Shown here piece after piece: positions 42,175 to 49,316 of a DNA stretch of 64,000 nt (the first letter of the stretch is position 1; each line of letters begins with the position of its first letter). Origin of the DNA: an uncultured Eubacterium sp. (GTDB lineage Bacteria > Bacillota > Clostridia > Lachnospirales > Lachnospiraceae); contig CAJTXO010000002.1 of the NCBI GenBank assembly GCA_910583555.1, forward strand, positions 157,006 through 221,005. Direction: 5' to 3'. The translations under genes were made by a program, and so were the position numbers. The notes under the pieces are model-generated. The model saw nothing but the letters and a program-made list of their open reading frames with translations, was not told the origin of the DNA and made no database searches.

Positions 42175-43474
42175 ATGGTTTATCAGGAAAGCGAGACCGT
42201 GGAATTGAAGTCTGTTGTAGTGGATGATATCAGGAAAGAGATTATTGCGTTTGCAAATTGCGAGGGCGGGAAATTGTATATTGGTGTTCAGGATGACGGA
42301 ACTGTGGTTGGACTGGATGACCCGGACGGAGCAGCTTTGCAGGTAAGTAATATAGTACGGGATGCGATCAAGCCGGATTTGACGATGTTTGTGCGTTATG
42401 AAACCTTAAATGAAAACGGAAAACAGATCGTTGCCATTGACGTGCAGCAGGGGACGGAACGCCCGTATTATATCGCAAAAAAGGGGATGCGTCCGGAAGG
42501 CGTGTTTGTTCGACAGGGGTATTCCTCTGTCCCGGCGACCAGCACAGCCATCCGGCGCATGATCAAGGAAACAGACGGAGATTATTTTGAAGAAATGCGG
42601 TCTTTGGAACAGGACTTAACCTTTAAGGCAGCGGAACAGGAATTTTCCGCAAGAAATATTCTGTTTGGAGAGGCGCAGATGAAAACTTTGGGCATTATGA
42701 CTCATGACGGTGTTTATACGAATTTAGGATTATTGCTGTCCGACCAGTGTGTGCATACGATTAAAGCAGCGGTCTTTCAGGGAACTACCCAAAATGAATT
42801 TAGGGACCGGAAAGAGTTTTCCGGTTCCCTGTTCCGGCAGATGGAAGAAGTATATGATTACATTGATTTCCGGAACCAGACGCATTCTTCCTTTCAAAAA
42901 TTACGCCGGATCGACCAGAGGGACTATCCGGAAACTGCCGTCAGAGAGGCACTTTTGAATCTGCTTGTGCATCGCGAATATTCTTTCCGTACCAGCACAT
43001 TCATCAGTCTTTATGCGGACCGGATGGAATTGACTTCGATTGGAGGGCTAATAAGCGGAGTAACTTTAAAGGACATTATGATGGGTATTTCCGTGTGCCG
43101 GAATGTAAAACTTGCAAATGTATTCTATCGCCTGGAACTGATCGAAGCCCATGGAACAGGAATATTAAAGATTATGACAATGTTTTTAAGATCATCCTCC
43201 CAAATCTGAACGTGCACGCAGAGCAGGAAAAACCGAATGCCGTCCCGCCAGAGAACAATGTGGAGGAGGATGCAGTAATCGCCCTGGCGCAAAAACAGGG
43301 AACATTCACAAGAAAAGACGTGGAAAAATGCTGGGGATTAGCCAGACAACCTGTGGACGCTTGTTGAAACAGATGACCGCAAAAGGGCAGACCCCAAAAA
43401 GACACTCCCTTCCGGAGCCCCCCGCAGTAAGGCAGCAGATGTTTGGGCATAGTTCCGGTTCAGGCCCCTTATAA
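42175..43474 (+). pseudogene. AlbA_2/Schlafen-like ATP-binding protein, twice frameshifted
   Basis: The N-terminal ~330 residues are intact: AlbA_2/divergent AAA-type domain (ESETVELKSVVVDDIRKEI, GGKLYIGVQDDGTVVG) and a GHKL-like ATP-binding part (AVREALLNLLVHREYS, ELTSIGGLISG, EAHGTGILKI). After codon ~340 the frame ends (near 43170-43209), but the sequence continues in another frame (YDNVFKIILPN, EEDAVIALAQKQGTFTRKDVEK) and, after a second shift near 43325, in a third (MLGISQTTCGRLLKQMTAK), which is the expected winged-helix tail. So this is a decayed gene with two frameshifts. The family is linked to regulation and to phage defence. The end of the third frame runs into the inverted repeat at 43440. 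Confidence 0.75.
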
Positions 43475-43587
43475 ATGCGTCGGTCCTTAGGCTGCGTACT
43501 TAGTGCGCGCCGCGCACGTTGCAGCCTTAGTACCGCTACGCATTTATTAGCGGAAGCGGGGGCCCGAACCGGAACTATGCCCAAACA
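43440..43587. repeat. 148 bp nested inverted repeat, giant hairpin
   Basis: Four layers share nearly one centre (~43510). Outer arms 43440-43468 / 43559-43587 are 29 bp with one mismatch. Next, ATAAATGCGT (43471-43480) / ACGCATTTAT (43538-43547) is perfect. Then 43481-43495 / 43521-43535 pair with two mismatches. The core GTGCGC-GCC-GCGCAC (43503-43517) is perfect. The single outer mismatch would be a G-U pair in a minus-strand transcript but an A-C mismatch in a plus-strand one. It replaces or follows the end of the broken AlbA_2 gene. It has no transposase and no obvious target duplication. Confidence 0.85.
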
Positions 43588-43618
43588 CCTGCGGATTTCT
43601 GCCCCCTCCCCCCCCCCG

Positions 43619-43647
43619 TTGACTTTCCCCGCCATTTCCGCTATAAT
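43619..43647 (+). promoter_or_regulatory. Promoter of the YhfC-like gene
   Basis: TTGACT (43619-43624), 17 bp spacer, TATAAT (43642-43647). It begins 32 bp after the giant hairpin, next to a run of C. Confidence 0.7.
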
Positions 43648-43688
43648 AAACCTATACAATATGAGAAAGGCGAAGATGGTTATTGATC

Positions 43689-44492
43689 ATGATTTCTACA
43701 TTTACAATGGCGATGATGGTCGTCTGCATACTGGTCGGGGTAGCAGTCCCGTTTTTTTGTATATTATTCCTGAAGGGACGTTCCAGTAAGATCGAGACGG
43801 GCCTTGCGGGCGCCGTGGGCTATGGGATGCTCGGTTATGTCTGGCAGTATGTATTTTATGTGTTTATTGGGGCTTTTTTGGCGAGAATGCCGATTCCGGG
43901 GAGTTTGACGGTGAGGTTCGTTATCCTTCAGTTTTTGCTCACGCTTGTCAGTACGGGATGTACGGCGGCCAGTCTCTACTGGGGAATCTATCTCACGAAT
44001 CAGAAGCAGCTTTCGCTGTATCGCAGCGCGGCGGTCGGTATCGGGTTTTCACTGGGGAAGCTCGGCATCGAACTCGTTTATCCGTATGCGTACAAATTTT
44101 ACCTTTCGCTCCAAATGAATGCGGGGACGTGCAGGGCGGATGAACAAATCCAGAAGTGGGTCGTGGATACGACGGCGGGATCTCTGATCTCAGGCTGGTA
44201 TACGTGTCTTGTCATGTTTGTTATTGTTTTCGGTATTGCGCTTGTGATGGGGAAATATTATGTGCAGGATAATAAGAAAATGTCGTGGGTTTTTGTCATT
44301 GTTGTCTACGAGGCGATCATGATCATGAACCTTGCCTTGGGGTATCTGCTCCAGAGTACGGAACTGGGAATGAACATCGCGCTGACGGTGGTCCTCACTC
44401 TGATCGCGGCTGCGTCGGGCGTGATTTTGTGGCATTGGTTCCGGCATGATGAGGTCGTGGTGAATCCGCTGGCGATCATCCGGCGGAAATGA
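43689..44492 (+). CDS. YhfC-family intramembrane protein
   Basis: A 267-residue protein with seven or eight hydrophobic segments and the outline of the YhfC (PF10086) group: MISTFTMAMMVVCILVGVAV at the start, a middle amphipathic loop (AVGIGFSLGKLGIELVYP, containing the Glu seen in this family) and a hydrophilic tail. YhfC proteins are predicted membrane metalloproteases. The usual His ligands are not obvious here, so activity is doubtful. Start ATG 43689 is a guess; TTG 43683 and weak RBS (GAAAGG) leave some doubt. Confidence 0.6.
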   Translation: MISTFTMAMMVVCILVGVAVPFFCILFLKGRSSKIETGLAGAVGYGMLGYVWQYVFYVFIGAFLARMPIPGSLTVRFVILQFLLTLVSTGCTAASLYWGIYLTNQKQLSLYRSAAVGIGFSLGKLGIELVYPYAYKFYLSLQMNAGTCRADEQIQKWVVDTTAGSLISGWYTCLVMFVIVFGIALVMGKYYVQDNKKMSWVFVIVVYEAIMIMNLALGYLLQSTELGMNIALTVVLTLIAAASGVILWHWFRHDEVVVNPLAIIRRK

Positions 44493-44600
44493 TCCAACGG
44501 AAGCTATTCCAACGGAAATTATTCCGACGGAAGTTTAATTTAGCGGAAATGATCCAACGGAAGCTATTTCAACGGAAATTTATTCCGGCGTTCATGATCC
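44484..44600 (+). repeat. 59 bp direct repeat after the YhfC-like gene
   Basis: The segment GCGGAAATGATCCAACGGAA recurs at 44484 and 44543, each followed by AGCTATT and then CAACGGAAAT. Within each copy a shorter ~15 bp unit (CNACGGAA plus a TATT-like end) repeats, so this is a degenerate minisatellite. The first copy includes the YhfC stop codon. Read in the stop-codon frame it encodes SNGSY-type units. Confidence 0.7.
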
Positions 44601-44663
44601 CGTAGGATATTATCCTTGAAAAATAGTGCTTGGGAAATGATTGGAGAGCGGGGGAGAAACGGC

Positions 44664-45257
44664 ATGGAAAATGAGAGGCTGAACAGGCTGTTTGATTTTT
44701 TTCGGGAAATTGATAAGGAAAAGATGATTGGCAGGCAGACGTATCTGACCGGGGCCGGGAGGAAGGAAAATGATGCGGAGCACGCCTGGCATATGGCTGT
44801 TATGGCTATTCTTCTCAGTGAGTATGCCAATGAGGAGATCGATCTGCTGCGGACGGTGACGATGATTTTGATCCACGATATCGTGGAGATCGACGCGGGC
44901 GATACTTACGCGTATGATGAAGAGGGGAAGGCGACCCAGCGGGAGCGGGAACTCAAGGCGGCTGAGCGGATCTTCGGTCTGCTGCCGGAGGATCAGGCGG
45001 CCCGGCTGCGGGAACTGTGGGATGAGTTCGAGGACGCCGTTACGCCGGAGGCGCGCTTTGCCCGCGCGATGGATAACATACAGCCGCTCATGCTGAATGC
45101 GGCGACGGATGGCAGGGCGTGGCGGGAGCACGACGTTCATCTGGATCAGGTCATGGGCCGGCAGGAGCGGACGAAATATGGCGCGCAGCAATTGTGGCAG
45201 TATTCATATGAGACGTTTATCAAGCCGAATGTGGAAAAAGGAAATATAAAGCCATGA
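44664..45257 (+). CDS. HD-domain hydrolase, 5'-deoxynucleotidase-like
   Basis: A 197-residue HD-superfamily protein of the YfbR/HDDC2 group: N-terminal NRLFDFFREIDKEKMIGRQT, metal ligands in DAEHAWHM and LIHDIVEIDAGD. It probably removes phosphate from deoxynucleoside monophosphates. ATG 44664 is preceded by GGGGGAGAAAC; an in-frame codon at 44616 is not. It overlaps the pseudouridine synthase by 4 bp (ATGA) as one unit. Confidence 0.82.
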   Translation: MENERLNRLFDFFREIDKEKMIGRQTYLTGAGRKENDAEHAWHMAVMAILLSEYANEEIDLLRTVTMILIHDIVEIDAGDTYAYDEEGKATQRERELKAAERIFGLLPEDQAARLRELWDEFEDAVTPEARFARAMDNIQPLMLNAATDGRAWREHDVHLDQVMGRQERTKYGAQQLWQYSYETFIKPNVEKGNIKP

Positions 45258-45988
45258 GGGTGAGACTGGATAAATATTTGTCGGATCATACGGAGCTGAC
45301 TCGCTCCCAGGCGAAGAAGGCGGTGCGGGACGGTCGTGTGCGGGTAAATGGAGAATTGGTGACGAAGGGGGATGACAAGGTTTCATTCTCCGATTCTGTT
45401 TTTTTGGACCAATCCCAAATTTCGGGCGGGGTTTACCAGTATATGATGCTCAATAAGCCGGCAGGTGTTGTGTCCGCGACGTCGGATGACGAACATAGAA
45501 CGGTGATGGAATGTATTTTGGGCGGGGTGGATCAGGCGTCGGGCCGTCCGCCGTCCTATGTGGCGAAGGATTTATTTCCGATGGGGAGGCTGGATAAGGA
45601 TACGGAGGGCCTTCTGATCCTGACAAATGATGGGCCGCTTGCCCACCGGTTATTGTCACCGGCGCACCATATTCCGAAAACATATTATGTGGAACTGGAT
45701 GCGGCGGTAGATGAGAGCGATGTGCAGAGCATGCGGAGCGGTATTGATATCGGGGAGAAACGGCCGACGCGGCCGGCAGAGATGGAGATCTTGTCAGAGC
45801 ATTCCTGCTTCCTAACGATCTCCGAGGGGAAGTATCACCAGATCAAGCGGATGTTCGGGTGTCTGGGAAAAAGAGTGGTCGGGTTAAAGCGCGTGACGAT
45901 GGCCGGACTGGCGTTGGATGAAACGCTGGCGGCAGGGGAATGGCGCTTTCTGACGGAAGAAGAGATTGCGTATTTAAAAGGGATCTGA
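45254..45988 (+). CDS. rsuA: 16S rRNA pseudouridine synthase, RsuA-type
   Basis: A 244-residue enzyme. N-terminal S4 RNA-binding domain (RLDKYLSDHTELTRSQAKKA), then the RsuA/RluB catalytic domain with the key Asp in MGRLDKDTEGLLILTNDG. Isomerises a uridine in small-subunit rRNA (U516 in E. coli). It is the second gene of a pair with the HD protein and is followed by rnhA after 16 bp. Confidence 0.88.
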   Translation: MRVRLDKYLSDHTELTRSQAKKAVRDGRVRVNGELVTKGDDKVSFSDSVFLDQSQISGGVYQYMMLNKPAGVVSATSDDEHRTVMECILGGVDQASGRPPSYVAKDLFPMGRLDKDTEGLLILTNDGPLAHRLLSPAHHIPKTYYVELDAAVDESDVQSMRSGIDIGEKRPTRPAEMEILSEHSCFLTISEGKYHQIKRMFGCLGKRVVGLKRVTMAGLALDETLAAGEWRFLTEEEIAYLKGI

Positions 45989-46004
45989 GGGACAGGAGGA
46001 ACGT

Positions 46005-46616
46005 ATGGCGAAGAAGAAGTATTATGCGGTAAAGGTGGGGAAGACGCCGGGGATTTATCTGACCTGGGAGGACTGCAAAGGCCAGGTCGACGGAGTATCC
46101 GGCGCGGTGTATAAAAGTTTTCCTACATTGGCAGAGGCGGAGGCGTATATCCGAGGGGGGGAAAACGCGTCATCGGGCGGTGGACACGATGCACTCACGG
46201 ATCCGCAGGCTGCGGTAGCTTACGTGGACGGAAGTTACAATGTGGCGACTGGCGAGTATAGCTGCGGTGTCGTATTTCTGACGGGAACACAGGAGATCCA
46301 TTTGGCGCAGAAGGGGGAAAACAGGGAACTTGCTTCGATGCGAAATGTGGCGGGAGAGATTCTCGGCGCGGAACTGGCGATGAAAAAGGCGTTGGAGTCT
46401 GGCATCCGCTCCCTTTGTATTTACCATGATTATCAGGGGATCGCCTCCTGGTGTCTCGGTGAGTGGAAGACAAACAAGGAGGGAACGAGGGCTTATAAAG
46501 AGTACTTCGATTCGATTTGCGACAAAGTGAAGATCCGGTTTGTAAAAGTAAAAGGGCATTCCGGTGACAAATACAATGATCTGGCAGATGAATTAGCAAA
46601 AAGTGTTATTTTTTAG
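46005..46616 (+). CDS. rnhA: Ribonuclease H with viroplasmin-like N-terminus
   Basis: A 203-residue RNase HI-type enzyme. Residues 1-48 are the caulimovirus viroplasmin/RNase H1 N-terminal domain (KYYAVKVGKTPGIYLTWEDC) that grips RNA/DNA hybrids. The catalytic domain has the acidic set: Asp in YVDGSYN, Glu in VAGEILGAE, Asp in YHDYQG and Asp in YNDLADELA. Cuts RNA in RNA:DNA hybrids. RBS ACAGGAGGAAC. Confidence 0.92.
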   Translation: MAKKKYYAVKVGKTPGIYLTWEDCKGQVDGVSGAVYKSFPTLAEAEAYIRGGENASSGGGHDALTDPQAAVAYVDGSYNVATGEYSCGVVFLTGTQEIHLAQKGENRELASMRNVAGEILGAELAMKKALESGIRSLCIYHDYQGIASWCLGEWKTNKEGTRAYKEYFDSICDKVKIRFVKVKGHSGDKYNDLADELAKSVIF

Positions 46617-46639
46617 GGAAACTATAAGGAAGTGAGGAC

Positions 46640-47365
46640 ATGAAGAATTTTTTAAACCAATTGACGACGAAAAAGGATGGAAGCTGGGAGGTGGTAGATG
46701 TCGTATCCGATGACGATTCGGAGTTGATGCTGCCGCAGACGAACGATTTTTTAAATATGGAAAACCAGTACCGTCAGATCATGTTTTTCTACGAGGCCGG
46801 GATCCAGCAGATCACGGCAAAGCTTGAAATACTGAATAAGGAATTTCAGTACTGTAATGACAGGAACCCGATCGAGAGCATTAAGAGCCGGGTGAAAACA
46901 TCGGACAGCATTATTGAAAAGATGAAGAAAAAGGGACTTCCGCTTACCGTGAGCTGTATGATGGGAAATATATATGATATTGCGGGCGTCCGCGTCATCT
47001 GTCCATTTATTTCCGACGTTTATCATGTGGCGCGGATGATCATGAACCAGACCGATGTGGAAGTGTTCCGTGTGAAGGATTACATAGAGAATCCCAAAGA
47101 CAACGGTTATCGGAGCCTGCATGTGATCGTGATGATCGACGTATTTTTTTCCGACCAGAAGCGGAAGGTGCCGATTGAGATTCAGTTCCGCACGATCGCT
47201 ATGAATTTCTGGGCGAGTACCGAGCACCAGCTCCGCTATAAAAAAGAAGTGTCGTTTACGACGGAAATGCACCGGCAGTTGAAGAAGACGGCCGATCTGA
47301 TGGCGAGGGCGGACCGGCGGATGCAGCGGCTCGTCGAGTCGCTCCCGGGGGAGGGGAGTGCGTGA
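46640..47365 (+). CDS. relQ: Small alarmone synthetase (GTP pyrophosphokinase)
   Basis: A 241-residue single-domain (p)ppGpp synthetase of the RelQ/YjbM type, without hydrolase or TGS domains. It shows the ATP/GTP motifs in SIKSRVKTSDSIIEKM, YDIAGVRVICPF, DNGYRSLHVI and the ITP-like EIQFRTIAMNFWAS. It makes ppGpp or pppGpp in the cytoplasm in response to wall or other stress. RBS AGGAAGTGAGGAC. 20 bp separate its stop from the ATPase/nuclease module that follows. ppk and ppx, also starvation genes, come after that module. Confidence 0.9.
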   Translation: MKNFLNQLTTKKDGSWEVVDVVSDDDSELMLPQTNDFLNMENQYRQIMFFYEAGIQQITAKLEILNKEFQYCNDRNPIESIKSRVKTSDSIIEKMKKKGLPLTVSCMMGNIYDIAGVRVICPFISDVYHVARMIMNQTDVEVFRVKDYIENPKDNGYRSLHVIVMIDVFFSDQKRKVPIEIQFRTIAMNFWASTEHQLRYKKEVSFTTEMHRQLKKTADLMARADRRMQRLVESLPGEGSA

Positions 47366-47384
47366 AAGGAAGGGATGGTTGAGG

Positions 47385-48620
47385 ATGAAAATATCGTTAG
47401 AGCATGTTGCTGTTTTGAAAAAAGCTGACATTGAAATCAATGGAATCACGGTTACGGCGGGGTTAAATGGGACGGGAAAGACTACGGTCGGGAAGTCCAT
47501 TTTTGCTATGTTTAATGCCTCTGAGGGACTTCCTGAGAAAATTTTAAATGCACGGAAAGATAGTATTCACGCCGCAATCAATCTCGTACAGGACAGTTAT
47601 GGGGATATTGAAAATAATTTGCGACCTTTTCAGGATATTTCGTTTATTCGGAGAATGCTATCGTATGAACTAATGCTTTTTTGGTGGAATGAGGGAGACT
47701 CCAAACGAAGAGAAGATATAACCGAATGGTTGAGTCGAAACATTAAGTTTGAAAAAAGCGAGAACATGGAAAAAGCATGTGACGAGATCCTTCACATTTT
47801 GAATAGACCAGATGACGATTATATATTCTTTTTGCTGGAATCTTATTACCGCAAGGTTTTTCGAGATCAGATCAATCATTTGAGCAAAAACAGTACCGCT
47901 CGATTTGAGTGGGAAATTGAGAACGAACAGTATTATACGGAATTTTCGGGAAATGAATTGTCCGGGTATACGTATACCCCATCCATTCACCAAAAGGCGG
48001 TCTATATTGAGTCTCAAAATGTTTTAGATTCATACAATGAACGCGAGGAGAAATCGGTTGTTTCTAATGAACTGTTCCGCCTGCTTGACAGCAGGACATC
48101 TTTTCAGGAAACGATGGAAGAATATATCAATGCAAAAGAGGTAAAAAATATTGTCCGTGTGATCATTGATGAGGTGACACATGGCACGCTGAAAAATGAA
48201 GGGGCGGGGGCGTTTACATTCTACGATCAGAATATGGATCATAGCGTGGACATTTCCAATTTATCAGCAGGATTGAAAATTTTTATTGTCATACAAAGAC
48301 TGTTGGAAAACGGTTCGCTGCGCAAGGGAGATATTTTGCTGATCGATGAACCGGAGATTAACCTGCATCCCGAATGGCAGGTGCTATTTGCCGAGATTCT
48401 CGTCCGTATGCAGAAAGATCTGGGAATATACATTTATATCAATACCCACAGTCCCTATTTTATCCATGCCATTGAAGTAAAAATGGCAGAATATGAGACG
48501 GCGGACCGTGGCAAATATTACCTGATGGAGAAGGATGCGGAGGGATTATGCTATTCCGTCGATGTCACAGGAAATACAGAAAAGATCTATGAATTGTTAT
48601 ATAAGCCACTGGAAATATGA
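47385..48620 (+). CDS. ABC-type AAA ATPase of a putative defence pair
   Basis: A 411-residue cytoplasmic ABC/OLD-like ATPase. Walker A GLNGTGKTTVGKSIF near residue 25, a signature-like NLSAGLKIF, Walker B ILLIDEPEINLHPEWQ, and an H-loop-like NTHSPYF, all in the order of AAA_21/OLD-type proteins. There is no Toprim domain and no membrane segment. The insert of ~200 residues between Walker A and the signature is helical and charged. ATG 47385 with GAAAGGAAGGG in front. The next gene encodes a PD-(D/E)XK-like protein 34 bp later. Such ATPase plus nuclease pairs (Septu, PARIS, Gabija and relatives) stop phages; the exact family here is not one I recognise. Confidence 0.8.
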   Translation: MKISLEHVAVLKKADIEINGITVTAGLNGTGKTTVGKSIFAMFNASEGLPEKILNARKDSIHAAINLVQDSYGDIENNLRPFQDISFIRRMLSYELMLFWWNEGDSKRREDITEWLSRNIKFEKSENMEKACDEILHILNRPDDDYIFFLLESYYRKVFRDQINHLSKNSTARFEWEIENEQYYTEFSGNELSGYTYTPSIHQKAVYIESQNVLDSYNEREEKSVVSNELFRLLDSRTSFQETMEEYINAKEVKNIVRVIIDEVTHGTLKNEGAGAFTFYDQNMDHSVDISNLSAGLKIFIVIQRLLENGSLRKGDILLIDEPEINLHPEWQVLFAEILVRMQKDLGIYIYINTHSPYFIHAIEVKMAEYETADRGKYYLMEKDAEGLCYSVDVTGNTEKIYELLYKPLEI

Positions 48621-48654
48621 GGGATAAAGCAAAAAGCGCGCAATGGAGTGAAAG

Positions 48655-49200
48655 ATGAAGAAAGTAAAAGAGTACCGTTCTTTTCTCTGCAGCCTAAGTG
48701 AAGCTTCGAGAGATAAAGAGAACCATGAAATTCTGATCCATGATGAGGATCCGAGTCATCGAGTCGTCAATTTCGACGGAGTAAAAAAGAATATATGTAA
48801 GTTTTATCGGGGGGAAGGCGCCTGTTCGTGTGATGCCTATCTGGAAAATGATAATATCCGGTATCTGATCGAATTTAAAAATCAGAGTGAGGGAAATGTG
48901 GATGTGACAAACATAAAGAATAAGGCATTTGACAGTATGGCGCTGTTAATGATGAATGACGACTTGTGTCGGTCGCATCTTGCAGAACATACAGTGCTGA
49001 TCGTTGTTTACAATGAAAAAAAGTACACGCCGGATCGCAGTTCGTATCCTTCCTCACCATCTGCTGATAAATTCACAAGAAAGATGAAAGAACTGGCTGG
49101 AAAGAAAGGACTGGAATCCTACCCTGTGAAATTTGGCCTGCAGCCGTACATAGGTGAATTGTATCATAATATTTATACTGTCGATGTGGACGTGTTTTAA
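48655..49200 (+). CDS. PD-(D/E)XK-like partner of the ATPase
   Basis: A 181-residue soluble protein. The centre reads CDAYLENDNIRYLIEFKNQ, giving Asp60, Glu73 and Lys75 in the spacing of a PD-(D/E)XK nuclease fold (D...ExK). The flanking helix (TNIKNKAFDSMALLMM) and later strand VLIVVYN fit too. No DNA-binding extension is seen. RBS GGAGTGAAAG. It forms a pair with the upstream ATPase and both end before a strong terminator. A two-component ATPase-nuclease restriction-like system is the best reading; it may also be an inactive fold acting as an adaptor. Confidence 0.6.
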   Translation: MKKVKEYRSFLCSLSEASRDKENHEILIHDEDPSHRVVNFDGVKKNICKFYRGEGACSCDAYLENDNIRYLIEFKNQSEGNVDVTNIKNKAFDSMALLMMNDDLCRSHLAEHTVLIVVYNEKKYTPDRSSYPSSPSADKFTRKMKELAGKKGLESYPVKFGLQPYIGELYHNIYTVDVDVF

Positions 49201-49256
49201 AACGAATTTTTTCCGGTTTTATTCGGCTGATAATCACTATTTACATAGAAGAACAG

Positions 49257-49305
49257 AAAAAGAGAGCACCGCCCAAAATGGAATTCGTTCCACAGCGGTG
49301 CTCTC
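49257..49305. terminator. Terminator between the defence pair and ppk
   Basis: GAGAGCACCGC (49262-49272) and GCGGTGCTCTC (49295-49305) form a perfect 11 bp stem. Inside, GGAA-TTCG-TTCC is a second small hairpin with a UUCG loop. On the minus strand the stem is followed by T5 (TTTTTCTGTTC), so it mainly serves ppk, and less well the plus-strand pair. Confidence 0.85.
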
Positions 49306-49316
49306 CCTTATTGTAA

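Noticed and set aside
43475..43789. Open frame across the giant hairpin and the yhfC start
   Set aside because: It translates the inverted repeat and a C-run, has no family similarity, and overlaps the promoter at 43619-43647.
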